Assembly (NCBI RefSeq): GCF_024172165.1
Contig: NZ_JAMZEB010000002.1
Span: 7,895,501 to 7,959,500, forward strand
Reading direction: 5' to 3'
Length of the DNA: 64,000 nt
Origin: Nonomuraea thailandensis
GTDB taxonomy: Bacteria; Actinomycetota; Actinomycetes; Streptosporangiales; Streptosporangiaceae
Notes under the pieces: model-generated
The model's database searches: none
Seen by the model: only the letters and a program-made list of their open reading frames with translations
What the model was told of the DNA's origin: nothing
Shown: piece by piece, positions 27,242-35,397 of the stretch
How the letters are laid out: every line of letters begins with the position of its first letter
Position numbering within the stretch: the first letter of the stretch is position 1
Program-made: the position numbers and the translations under genes

Positions 27242-28489
27242 GTGAAGTTTTCTATCTTCCTGAATCCGCAAATTCCAGGCTCTGGTTACGCCGCCGAGGA
27301 GAACGCCAGGGCCAAGCGCCCGATCGGGCGGGACACCGAGTCGTACCAGAGACTGCTGCACGAGGTACGGGAGATAGCCGTCCACGCCGACCAGATCGGG
27401 TTCGACGCGCTGATGATGACCGAGCACCACTTCCATTCGGAAGGCATGGAGTTCTCGGTCAACCCGCTGATGTTCCTCACCGACCTGGCCGCCAGGACCG
27501 AGCGCATCCTGCTCGCGCCACTCGGCCTCGTGCTGCCCGCGTGGGACCCGATCAGAGCGGCCGAGGACGTGGCGCTGCTCGACCAGTTCAGCAGGGGACG
27601 GCTGCGGCTGGGCGTGGCGCGGGGCTACCAGAACCGCTGGATGAACGTCCTGGGCCAGCGCTGGCACGCCGCCGCCGCCCGCTCCGACGGCTCGGCGTCC
27701 GACACGCGCAACTTCGACGTCTTCGGCGAGGTGCTGAAGATCATGAAGCTGGCGTGGACACAGGAGACCCTCCGCTACAGGTCCGACGTGCTCGACTACC
27801 AGGTGCCCTACCCGTACGAGGGCATCGAGGGCTGGCCGGCGCAGGAGTGGACCCGCACGTTCGGCGCCCCGGACGAGATGGACGAGAGCGGCACCATCAA
27901 GGCCGTCTCCGTCTGCCCCAGGCCGTACCAGAACCCGCACCCCGAGCTGTGGCAGCCGTTCACGATCTCCGACCGGTCGGTCATCAGGGCCGCCCAGGAG
28001 GACATCATGCCGTGGATGTTCACCCCCAACCCGGACGACCACGCCCAGAAGGCGAAGCTGTACCAGGAGGAGTCCGCCAAGCAGGGCCGCCACTACAAGC
28101 TGGGCGAGCACACCGGCATCCTCAAGATCGTCGGCATCGCCGACACCACCGAGGAGGCCATCAACACCTTCGGCCGCAGCATCCCCAAGGACTTCGCCGC
28201 CTTCTTCGGCCCGTTCGGCTACCTGGAGGTGCTGCGCAAGAAGGAGGACGAGAAGCACAAGCCCATCTCCCCCGAGAAGGGCGACGCCAAGCGCATGAAC
28301 GACGTCGAGATGGCCCTGTTCGGCACCCCCGACGACGTCAAGCGCGGCATCCAGCGCATGCTCGACCGCATGCCCGACCTGGAGTGGTTCGGCCTGTACA
28401 TGCAGGGCCAGCAGGGCGTCCTGCCGCTCGACACGGTCAAGCGCAACCTGGAACTGTTCGCCACCAAGGTAGCCCCGGAGTTCCGATGA
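27242..28489 (+). CDS. LLM-class flavin-dependent oxidoreductase
   Basis: 415 aa, longer than the F420 type. It begins KFSIFLNPQIPGSG and contains DALMMTEHHFHSEGMEFSVNPLMFLTDLAARTERI and DQFSRGRLRLGVARGYQ, features of bacterial-luciferase-like monooxygenases that take FMNH2 from a separate reductase. An insert around 155-270 carries YEGIEGWPAQEW and CPRPYQNPHPELW. GTG 27242. The stop overlaps the next start (ATGA), so the two are translated together. Likely role: oxygenation step in a catabolic route. Confidence 0.9.
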   Translation: MKFSIFLNPQIPGSGYAAEENARAKRPIGRDTESYQRLLHEVREIAVHADQIGFDALMMTEHHFHSEGMEFSVNPLMFLTDLAARTERILLAPLGLVLPAWDPIRAAEDVALLDQFSRGRLRLGVARGYQNRWMNVLGQRWHAAAARSDGSASDTRNFDVFGEVLKIMKLAWTQETLRYRSDVLDYQVPYPYEGIEGWPAQEWTRTFGAPDEMDESGTIKAVSVCPRPYQNPHPELWQPFTISDRSVIRAAQEDIMPWMFTPNPDDHAQKAKLYQEESAKQGRHYKLGEHTGILKIVGIADTTEEAINTFGRSIPKDFAAFFGPFGYLEVLRKKEDEKHKPISPEKGDAKRMNDVEMALFGTPDDVKRGIQRMLDRMPDLEWFGLYMQGQQGVLPLDTVKRNLELFATKVAPEFR

Positions 28490-29358
28490 GATTCTGGCTG
28501 GGAGCCTCGTTCGTCGACACCGGGCAGTTCGTGGAGTTGGCGCGGGCGGCCGAGCGGTGCGGGTTCGACACGCTCACGCTCTCCGACCACCTCTTCTACG
28601 CCGACTTCGCCTCGCCGTACCCGTACTCGAAGTCGGGCAGGCCCCGCTGGGACGCCGGCACGCACTGGCCGGACGTCTGGGTGACGATCGGCGCCATGGC
28701 GGCCGTCACCACCACCCTGCGCTTCTCCCCGAACGTCTACATCGCCCCCGCCCGCGACCTGTTCACCGTGGCCAAGCAGGTCTCCACGGCGGCGGTGCTG
28801 TCGGGCGACCGGGTGACGTTCGGGGTCGGGGTGGGCTGGTGCAAGGAGGAGTTCGTCGGCACCGGGCAGGACTTCCACACGCGGGGCCGCCGCCTGGACG
28901 GGATGCTGCCCGTCCTGCGCTCGCTGTGGGCGGGCGAGACGGTCGCGCTCGACGGCCTGCCGCCGCTGTCGATCTCCCCCACTCCCGCCCGGCCGATCCC
29001 GGTCTACGTGGGCGGTGACAGCGAGGCGGCCCTGCGCCGCGCGGCCCGGCTGGGCGACGGCTGGATCGGCAACCGCATCTACACCGAGGAGCAGTTCGAC
29101 GAGGTCCTGGAGGCCCTGCGCGGTCATCTCGACGCCAACGGCAGGTCCCTGGACGGTTTCGAGGTGATCGCCCCGCTCGCGGTGCTCCCCGACGCGGACA
29201 CCTACCGCCGCTTCGAGGCCAAGGGCGTGACGGGCACGATGGCCGCGCCGTGGTGGCTGGCCACCCCCGAGGAGAAGTCGAGGTACGGCGAGGGCACGCT
29301 CGAACTGAAGCTCGCCACCATGGAGCGCTTCGCCGAGGAGGTCATCGGGAAGATGTGA
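28486..29358 (+). CDS. LLM-class F420-dependent oxidoreductase (second)
   Basis: 290 aa. MRFWLGASFVDTGQFVELARAAERCGFDTLTLSDHLFY is the standard opening, followed by DRVTFGVGVGWCKEEFVGTGQDFHTRG and YVGGDSEAALRRAARLGDGWIG. ATG 28486 overlaps the previous stop. Having two or three luciferase-like enzymes under one palindrome points to sequential steps on one substrate (inference). Confidence 0.9.
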   Translation: MRFWLGASFVDTGQFVELARAAERCGFDTLTLSDHLFYADFASPYPYSKSGRPRWDAGTHWPDVWVTIGAMAAVTTTLRFSPNVYIAPARDLFTVAKQVSTAAVLSGDRVTFGVGVGWCKEEFVGTGQDFHTRGRRLDGMLPVLRSLWAGETVALDGLPPLSISPTPARPIPVYVGGDSEAALRRAARLGDGWIGNRIYTEEQFDEVLEALRGHLDANGRSLDGFEVIAPLAVLPDADTYRRFEAKGVTGTMAAPWWLATPEEKSRYGEGTLELKLATMERFAEEVIGKM

Positions 29359-29435
29359 GCCCGATCACCGAAGGCCCGCCCCAGTAGGGCCCACTCCCGG
29401 CCGCACCGCGCCGGCGGCCCGCCGTCCACGCGCTC

Positions 29436-29465
29436 AGCCTTCCATACGTGACCGTATGGAAGGCT
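29436..29465. terminator. Perfect 13-bp hairpin between convergent genes
   Basis: AGCCTTCCATACG, loop TGAC, CGTATGGAAGGCT: a perfect stem in the 186-bp gap between two convergent genes. Without a U-tract on either strand it is a factor-assisted or bidirectional terminator candidate, or a protein-binding palindrome. The rest of 29359-29544 shows nothing else. Confidence 0.6.
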
Positions 29466-29544
29466 CCGCAGCGAGGAGTTCAGTATCGAGGCGGGGCCGG
29501 GAGCGCGGCCAGCCTTTGCACGTGGGTGAAAAGGGTGGACACGC

Positions 29545-30510
29545 CTACCGGCCGGCCGACAGCAGGTTCCGTCCCAGCGGGGTCGTCACGTGCAGCACGG
29601 CCGTGCCGTGGCGGTGCGTCTCGATCAGGCCGGCGTCGCGCAGCACCCGGGTGTGGCGGCTGACGGAGGCGGGCGAGGTGGCGGCGCGCTCGGCCAGTTG
29701 CGTGGTGGTCGCGCCGCCGTCGATGGCGGCCAGCACCGTGGCGCGGGTGGCGCCGAGCAGGGCGATCAGCGACTCCGTGCGCCGCGCCTCCCAGTGGGAG
29801 TGGCAGTCGATGGGGTACACCAGCGTCGGCGGCAGGTCGGGGTCCGCCAGGGCGACGGGGACACGCCTGCAGAAGTACGACGGGATCAGCAGCAGCCCGC
29901 GACCGCCGAGGTGCAGGTCGCGTTCGACGTCGTAGTCGACCTCGAGCAGCGGCGGCCGCCAGCGCATGAGCGGCGCCAGCCCGCGCAGCAGGCCGTCGGC
30001 GCCGCCTTCCGCCAGGTCGCGGCGCCTGCGTGCGGCCTCCGCCGAGATGGCGGCACCGATCGTGGCGCGGTAGGGCTCGACGGCGATGGCATGGTACGAC
30101 CGGAGCGTGGCCGCCAGGTTCATCAGCGTCGCCGTCTCCCCCTCGGCCAGCCGCCTGCCCCATCCGGGCAGCGGCGAGGTGCGGGCCATCGTCTCCATCT
30201 CGCGGCGCAGCCGCGTGCGAGGGGTGGCGAGTATCGACTGCAGGCCGGCGTCGAGCCCCTGGAGCCCTTCGACGGGTGTGATGAAGTCGGGGAAGTAGGG
30301 GCCGAACGGCGTCAGCGCCGCCACCACCCGCTCGTAGCGGTGCAGCATGGGCCCCTCGCGCCGCATGCTCTCCAGCCAGGGGCGCAGGGTCGCCGGTGGA
30401 GCGGGGTCGGCGAGCCGGTGCCTGCTGAACACCATCTCCCAGAACGGGTCGGCGGTCTCCGCCACACGGGTGCGCCGTAGGTCGTCGCCGGTGAAGTGAA
30501 TCCTGAGCAT
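29545..30510 (-). CDS. ArsR-like winged-helix transcriptional regulator, long form
   Basis: 321 aa. The DNA-binding winged helix is at the C-terminus (about 240-315: TESLIALLGATRATVLAAIDGGATTTQLAERAATSPASVSRHTRVLRDAGLI). The N-terminal 230 residues are a separate, mostly helical domain of the kind found in large actinobacterial ArsR-like regulators. ATG 30510 is chosen because GAGG precedes it and it starts MLRIHFTGDDLRRTRVA, a motif common to this group. The trigger is unknown. It diverges from the HipA-like kinase gene. Confidence 0.85.
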   Translation of the reverse strand: MLRIHFTGDDLRRTRVAETADPFWEMVFSRHRLADPAPPATLRPWLESMRREGPMLHRYERVVAALTPFGPYFPDFITPVEGLQGLDAGLQSILATPRTRLRREMETMARTSPLPGWGRRLAEGETATLMNLAATLRSYHAIAVEPYRATIGAAISAEAARRRRDLAEGGADGLLRGLAPLMRWRPPLLEVDYDVERDLHLGGRGLLLIPSYFCRRVPVALADPDLPPTLVYPIDCHSHWEARRTESLIALLGATRATVLAAIDGGATTTQLAERAATSPASVSRHTRVLRDAGLIETHRHGTAVLHVTTPLGRNLLSAGR

Positions 30511-30611
30511 CGATCCCTCGATCCCCTCATCGGGGCCCACTTTACGGTGACGCGCGACCATCCGACAGCCGTGTCCATTTCGCCCCGATCAGGGCAGGTG
30601 GCCGGGGGCGA

Positions 30612-30623
30612 TAGCCTCGTCTC
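30612..30623 (+). promoter_or_regulatory. Leaderless-type -10 element before the HipA-like kinase
   Basis: TAGCCT (30612-30617) ends 6 nt before the GTG start at 30624, and no ribosome site precedes that GTG. Transcription would begin at or next to the start codon. The same arrangement is seen before gabT, GNAT, the second PucR gene and the methyltransferase. Confidence 0.45.
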
Positions 30624-31436
30624 GTGCTGGAAAAGATCGCAGCGACCCGTTACGTCACCCCGCTGCGGGAGGGCGGGTCGTTGCCCGGCGTCGTCGAGGC
30701 CGACGACCTGGGCACGTACGTCGTGAAGTTCCGCGAGGCCGGCCAGGGCAGGCGGGTGCTGGTCGCCGAGATCGTCTGCGCCGAGCTGGGCCGCCGCCTC
30801 GGGTTCAGGACTCCTGAGCTGAAGCTCATCGACCTCGACCCGCAGCTCGGCGTCCGCGAGCCCGACGAGGAGGTGCAGGACCTGCTCAAGGCCAGCACCG
30901 GGCTCAACCTGGCGGTCGACTTCCTGCCGGGCGCGCTCGGGTTCGAGCCGCTGGCGTGGGCGGCGGATCCGCTGTTCGCGGCGCGGGTGGTGTGGTTCGA
31001 CGGGCTCATCCACAACATCGACAGGAGCTGGCGCAACCCGAATCTGCTGATCTGGCACCGCGACACCTGGCTGATCGACCACGGGGCCGCGCTCTGGTTC
31101 CACCACAACTGGCGCACCGCCGACCCCCAGCGGCCGTTCGACGCGGGCGACCACGTGCTGGCGCCGTACGCGGGCGACGTCGAGGCGGCGGGCGCGGAGC
31201 TGTCCGGGAAGATCACGCGGGAGCTGCTGGAGGGCGTGACGGCGCTGGTGCCGGACGAGTGGCTGGCGGGCGAGCCGGGCTTCGGCTCTCCGGGCGAGGT
31301 CCGCGAGGCCTACGTCGAGCATCTCCTGCAGCGGGCGCACGGGCCGCGCGAGTGGCTGAGGTTCCAGCGGCCCGAGGGCCACAAGGCGGGCCCGGGGTCG
31401 GTCGGCGAGTTCTGGCGGGGAGGCGGCGGCCGGTGA
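30624..31436 (+). CDS. HipA-like kinase domain protein
   Basis: 270 aa with the compact HipA-type kinase fold. Visible pieces are YVVKFREAGQGRRVLVAEIVCAELGRRLG (ATP-binding strand and Lys), FDGLIHNIDRSWRNPNLL (catalytic loop with Asp and Asn) and TWLIDHGAALWF (metal-binding IDHG). It lacks the N-terminal subdomain of E. coli HipA, and no HipB-type antitoxin is encoded beside it. GTG 30624 has no ribosome site. The stop overlaps the DUF3037 start (GTGA). It may phosphorylate a translation or metabolic target, with DUF3037 as partner. Confidence 0.85.
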   Translation: MLEKIAATRYVTPLREGGSLPGVVEADDLGTYVVKFREAGQGRRVLVAEIVCAELGRRLGFRTPELKLIDLDPQLGVREPDEEVQDLLKASTGLNLAVDFLPGALGFEPLAWAADPLFAARVVWFDGLIHNIDRSWRNPNLLIWHRDTWLIDHGAALWFHHNWRTADPQRPFDAGDHVLAPYAGDVEAAGAELSGKITRELLEGVTALVPDEWLAGEPGFGSPGEVREAYVEHLLQRAHGPREWLRFQRPEGHKAGPGSVGEFWRGGGGR

Positions 31437-31810
31437 GCAGGGACGTCTACGAGTACGCGGTGATCCGCGTGATGCCCAAGGTCGAGCGGGGCGAGCTGAT
31501 CAACGCGGGCGTGCTGCTCTACTGCCAGCCCCGCGACTACCTGTGCGCCCGCGTCGAGGTGGATCCCGGGCGGCTGCGCGCGCTGGATCCGCAGGCCGAC
31601 GTCGACGGGATCCGCAGGGCGCTGGCCGCGTACGAGCTGGCCTGCGGGCCCGACTGCGGGCCGCTGGCGGGAGAGTCGCTCGGCGGCCGTTTCCGCTGGC
31701 TGACGGCGCCGCGCAGCACGATCGTGCAGGCCGGCCCGGTGCACGCCGGTCTGACCGCCGACCCCGGCACCGAGCTCGCCAGGCTCTTCGACAAGCTCGT
31801 GCGCCTCTAG
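31433..31810 (+). CDS. DUF3037 protein
   Basis: 125 aa. YEYAVIRVMPKVERGELINAGVLLYC is the diagnostic opening of DUF3037. The domain is known as a frequent companion of HipA-like kinase genes, and here the two overlap by 4 nt. Its function is not established; an adaptor or antidote role toward the kinase is plausible but unproven. The 3' end, including the stop, is duplicated downstream in degenerate form. Confidence 0.88.
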   Translation: MSRDVYEYAVIRVMPKVERGELINAGVLLYCQPRDYLCARVEVDPGRLRALDPQADVDGIRRALAAYELACGPDCGPLAGESLGGRFRWLTAPRSTIVQAGPVHAGLTADPGTELARLFDKLVRL

Positions 31811-31852
31811 GCCGTCGGCCCGTCTTTCGCCAAGCTCGTCCCCTTTTAGGCC
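31784..31852 (+). repeat. Degenerate duplication of the DUF3037 gene 3' end
   Basis: CTTCGACAAGCTCGTGCGCC then TCTAGGCC (31786-31813) recurs as TTTCGCCAAGCTCGTCCCCT then TTTAGGCC (31825-31852). Both copies carry a TAG at the same place, at 31808 and 31847. Confidence 0.8.
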
Positions 31853-31908
31853 CTTGACCAGCGGTGACGCTGGGTAGGAGGTGCGGTGAGGGGGAAGGAG
31901 GGCCGGCC

Positions 31909-33591
31909 GTGGAGGACATCGAGCGGTCTGCCGTGCCGCGTTCCTTCCAGCTCGGAGATCTGGCCCACGCGGGCACGTACGTGGTGGACGACCGCGGGCG
32001 GATCGTCGAGGTCAACCCGCGGGCCGAGCGGATGTTGCGGCGCAGCGCGGGAGAGCTGCTGGGCCGTGACGCCCACGACCTGCTGCACCGGGGCGAGCGC
32101 GGCGAGCCGCTGCCGCGCAGCCGGTGCGTGATGAGGCAGCCCCTGCTGACCAGCGACTCCGCCCACGGCGAGGACGTGTGGCTGGAGCGGGGCGACGGCT
32201 CGCTCGTCCAGATCGCCTGGATGGTCACGCCGTGCCGGGTCGGCGAGGCCGGGTCGGGCGCCCTGGTGCTCTTCCACGAGACCGGCTCGGCCGGGCTCGG
32301 CGAGCGGCAGCGGGCGCGCCCCGCCCCGTCGATGTCGGAGCTCGAACGGCTGGCGCTGCTCGCGGAGACGACCACGACGCTCACCGCCAGCCTGGACGTG
32401 AGCGAGACGCTGCGCCAGCTCGTCCGCCTGGTGGTGCCGCTGCTGGCCGACTGGGCGGTGGTGGACCTGCTGACCGAGGAGGGCGAGGTGTCCCGCGCCG
32501 CCGTCGTCCACCACGAGAACGGTGTCCTGGCGCACCGCGCCGACCTGGAGCGGCCGATGCCGCCGCTGCCGCACGAGTCCCCGATGCCGCTGGCGCGGGC
32601 GCTGCGCGGCGTCACGGCGGCGCTGGTGGGCCCCAGGGACTACGAGGGGCCGCTCGATTCGCGGCTGGCGGCCGTCCAGCGGGAGCTGTTCGAGGCGACG
32701 GGCATCCGGTCGGCGTGCACCGCGCCGATCCGCGGCGTCCGCGACGTGGTCGGCGCGATGACGCTGGGGCGTTCGGAGCAACCTCAGCCGTACACCACCG
32801 ACGACCTCCTGCTCGTCGAGGACATCGCCCGACGGGCGGGGCTGGCGCTGGACAACGCCCGCCTGTTCGAGCGGCAACGCCGGGTCGCCGAGACCATGCA
32901 GCGCCATCTGCTCCCCCGGCTGCCGGTGGTGCCGGGCCTGGAGATGGGCGCCTGTTACGTGCCCGCGCCGCGCGCCTCGCAGGTCGGCGGCGACTGGTAC
33001 GACGCGTTCATGTTGTCGGGCGGCGCCGCCGGGCTGGTGATCGGCGACGTGGTGGGCCACGACCTCGACGCCGCGTCCGGCATGGCGCAGGTCTGCAACA
33101 TGTTGCGGGCGTACGCCGGTGAGGTGGAGGAGCCGCCCAGCGTGATCGTGGACCGGCTCGACCAGGCGGTGGCGCGCATGGCCGAGACCACGATGGCCAC
33201 CGTCGTCTTCGCCAGGGCCGAGCCCGGCGACGGGGGCTGGCAGCTCCGCTGGACCAACGCGGGGCACCCGCCGCCGCTGCTGGTCGAGGGCGACGGGCGT
33301 ACCCGCTACCTGGAGGGCGCGAGCGGCCTGCTGCTGGGCACCGGCTTCGCGCCGGTCCGCGAGGACGCCGTCGTCGACCTGCCGCCCCGTTCCACCGTGC
33401 TGTTCTACACCGACGGGCTGATCGAGTCGCCCAGCCACTCCCTGGACGAGGGGCTCGACCGGCTGCGGCGGCAGGCCGCGGCGCTGACCCGCCACCCGCT
33501 CAGCGCCTACTGCGACCGGCTGCTCACCCGGGTCCGCCCCGCCGACAACGACGACGACGTCGCCCTGCTGACCCTGCGCGTCCCCGGGTAG
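31909..33591 (+). CDS. PAS-GAF-PP2C phosphatase (RsbU/SpoIIE type)
   Basis: 560 aa. A PAS domain covers about 15-125 (GTYVVDDRGRIVEVNPRAERML), a GAF domain about 150-320, and a PP2C-like SpoIIE phosphatase from 335 to the end. In the last, GGDWYDAF and VIGDVVGHDLDAA provide metal-binding Asp residues and NDDDVALLTLRV closes the fold. Such enzymes dephosphorylate anti-sigma-factor antagonists. GTG 31909 follows AAGGAGG by 7 nt. No STAS antagonist or RsbW kinase gene is adjacent. It lies just after the HipA-like kinase/DUF3037 pair on the same strand. Confidence 0.92.
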   Translation: MEDIERSAVPRSFQLGDLAHAGTYVVDDRGRIVEVNPRAERMLRRSAGELLGRDAHDLLHRGERGEPLPRSRCVMRQPLLTSDSAHGEDVWLERGDGSLVQIAWMVTPCRVGEAGSGALVLFHETGSAGLGERQRARPAPSMSELERLALLAETTTTLTASLDVSETLRQLVRLVVPLLADWAVVDLLTEEGEVSRAAVVHHENGVLAHRADLERPMPPLPHESPMPLARALRGVTAALVGPRDYEGPLDSRLAAVQRELFEATGIRSACTAPIRGVRDVVGAMTLGRSEQPQPYTTDDLLLVEDIARRAGLALDNARLFERQRRVAETMQRHLLPRLPVVPGLEMGACYVPAPRASQVGGDWYDAFMLSGGAAGLVIGDVVGHDLDAASGMAQVCNMLRAYAGEVEEPPSVIVDRLDQAVARMAETTMATVVFARAEPGDGGWQLRWTNAGHPPPLLVEGDGRTRYLEGASGLLLGTGFAPVREDAVVDLPPRSTVLFYTDGLIESPSHSLDEGLDRLRRQAAALTRHPLSAYCDRLLTRVRPADNDDDVALLTLRVPG

Positions 33592-33657
33592 CGCAGCCGC
33601 TCGCCTCGCGCGTCACCCGGTCAGCGAGGCCGCTCGCCCGCGCGTCCCCGTCACCGG
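33574..33657. repeat. Three degenerate repeat copies bridging RsbU-type and NmrA-type 3' ends
   Basis: Copy 1 at 33574-33603 holds the phosphatase stop (CGCGTCCCCGGGTAGCG). Copy 2 at 33605-33636 reads CGCGTCACCCGGTCAGCG, and both copies end in GCCGCTCG. Copy 3 at 33637-33657 reads CGCGTCCCCGTCACCGG and holds the stop of the opposing gene. Confidence 0.8.
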
Positions 33658-34472
33658 AAGGCGTCGGCGTTGGCCGCCGCCCACTGCTCGAACGTGCCCG
33701 GCGGGCGGCCCGTGACCTGCTCGACCGTGGGCAGCACCGCCGACTCGTCCAGCTCGCCGCGGGCGAAGAACCCGTAGAAGGCCTCCGCGTACGCCTCGGG
33801 CATCCCGCCGTCCAGCATCTCGGCCCTGGCCTCGGCGTCGCTCAGCCCCTCGAACCGCAGCTCCCTGCCCAGCGCCGCCCCGAGGATCCGCAGCCGCTCG
33901 GCGGGCCGCAGCGCCCGCGGGCCCGTCAGCCCGTACACCTGCCCGTCGTGCCCCTTCTCCAGCAGCGCCGCGGCGGCCACGGCGGCGATGTCGAGGGGAT
34001 CGACGGTCGCGACGGCCGCGCCCGGCCAGGAGTCGCGTACGACGTCTCCGTCCTTGAGCTGCCCGGCCCAGCGGAACGTGTTCGACATGAACGTGCGCGG
34101 CCGCAGCACCGTCCACGGCACCCCCGCCGCCCGCACCAGCGCCTCGGACTCCACGTGGTACTTCGAGATCGGGTTGTCCAGGTCGGCGGCCTCCGCCGCG
34201 CTCGCCGACAGCAGCACCACGTGCCGGACCCCGGCCCGCGCCACGGCGGCCAGCGTCTCGTCCATGCGGTCGTACCCGGCCAGCAGGAACACCCCGCGCA
34301 CCCCGGCCAGGGCGCCCGCCACCGACTCGGGATCGTTCAGATCGCCCATGGCGAGCTCGGCGGGCAGCTCCACCTCGCGCCGCACCAGTGCCCGCACCGG
34401 CTCGCCCGCCTCGGCCAGCGTCCGCACCAGCGCGCCGCCCGCGTTCCCCGTTGCACCCGTGACAAGGATCAT
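33651..34472 (-). CDS. NAD(P)-binding NmrA-like protein
   Basis: 273 aa atypical short-chain dehydrogenase fold. ILVTGATGNAGGALVRTL supplies the GxxGxxG nucleotide site at the N-terminus, and HVVLLSASAAEA and VPWTVLRPRTFMSNT match NmrA/HSCARG-type proteins. These are redox sensors or quinone reductases. It lacks the Tyr-x3-Lys pair of classical short-chain dehydrogenases. The start ATG is 10 bp from the end of the GNAT gene on the same strand. Confidence 0.88.
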   Translation of the reverse strand: MILVTGATGNAGGALVRTLAEAGEPVRALVRREVELPAELAMGDLNDPESVAGALAGVRGVFLLAGYDRMDETLAAVARAGVRHVVLLSASAAEAADLDNPISKYHVESEALVRAAGVPWTVLRPRTFMSNTFRWAGQLKDGDVVRDSWPGAAVATVDPLDIAAVAAAALLEKGHDGQVYGLTGPRALRPAERLRILGAALGRELRFEGLSDAEARAEMLDGGMPEAYAEAFYGFFARGELDESAVLPTVEQVTGRPPGTFEQWAAANADAFR

Positions 34473-34482
34473 GCCCGGGATG

Positions 34483-35328
34483 CTAGAACAACACGGACAT
34501 GAAGGTGTCGATCTCGCGGAAGCCCACCTTCCGGTAGACCGCCCTGGCGGGGTGGTTGTAGTCGTTGACGTACAGCGAGACGACGGGCGCGAAGCAGCTC
34601 ATCGCCGCCTCCACCACGGCGGCCATGCCCGCCACGGCGTACCCCCTGCCCCGCAGCTCGGGAGCGACCCAGACGCCCTGGATCTGGCAGGCTTGCGGCG
34701 TGACGGCCCCCACCTCGGCCTTGAACACGACCCGGCCGTCGTCGATCCGCGCGTACGAGCGCCCGATCCTGATCAGCTCGGCCACCCGCGTGCGGTAGAG
34801 GGCGCCGCCGTCGCCGAGGTTCGGCGAGACGCCGACCTCCTCGGTGAACATCGCCACGCACGCCGGCAGCAGGACGTCGAACTCGTCGGGCCGCACCCGC
34901 CGCACCAGCGGGTCGGCCGACACGGGCGGCTTGCTGGAGGTCGCCATGACGGGCTGGGCCCAGCGGATCGCCCGCGCCCGCCCCCAGTGCGGCTCCAGCC
35001 GCTCCCACAGCAGCGAGACGGCGTCGACCGGCCCGACGATGGACGAGCAGCGCCGACCCTGTTTGCGCGCGCGGTCGGCGAACGCGTGCACGGCCTCCGG
35101 GCCGGCGTTGACCGGCACCATGTTGGCCCCGGCGTAACAGAGTGACACAAGGCCACCGCGCGGCCCGAACCCCCACATCTGCCCACCGAGCCTCGCCGGA
35201 TTGAGTCCGACGGCCCGCACCCGAGAGGACACGAAGACGTTGGCGACCGGATCGGAGTCCAGAAGGGCGAGAACCTCGTCCCGGTCGTTGTCGTCGAGCA
35301 CGCGCGACGCCGATGTACGCAGCATCAC
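34483..35328 (-). CDS. GNAT-family acetyltransferase with DUF4081 domain
   Basis: 281 aa. The N-terminal half (about 1-130) is DUF4081-like (DRDEVLALLDSDPVANVFVSSRV). The C-terminal half is a GNAT domain with the acetyl-CoA loop VAPELRGRGYAVAGMAAVV. In many actinobacteria this gene follows dxr, an M50 protease gene and ispG. Here it is separated from ispG by two secreted-hydrolase genes. GTG 35328 has no ribosome site, and a TAGTCT -10 element ends 6 nt before it, so it may be leaderless. Confidence 0.88.
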   Translation of the reverse strand: MMLRTSASRVLDDNDRDEVLALLDSDPVANVFVSSRVRAVGLNPARLGGQMWGFGPRGGLVSLCYAGANMVPVNAGPEAVHAFADRARKQGRRCSSIVGPVDAVSLLWERLEPHWGRARAIRWAQPVMATSSKPPVSADPLVRRVRPDEFDVLLPACVAMFTEEVGVSPNLGDGGALYRTRVAELIRIGRSYARIDDGRVVFKAEVGAVTPQACQIQGVWVAPELRGRGYAVAGMAAVVEAAMSCFAPVVSLYVNDYNHPARAVYRKVGFREIDTFMSVLF

Positions 35329-35344
35329 ATGGTCAGACTACGCG

Positions 35345-35389
35345 AAGGGTTACCGAATGCGGCATCCGGCGCTGCCCACGGTAACCCTT
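35345..35389. repeat. 11-bp perfect inverted repeat upstream of the GNAT gene
   Basis: AAGGGTTACCG (35345-35355) pairs perfectly with CGGTAACCCTT (35379-35389) across 23 bp. It lies between the stop of the TAP-like hydrolase gene and the GNAT promoter, so it may be a terminator stem or an operator. Confidence 0.5.
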
Positions 35390-35397
35390 TCTTGACG

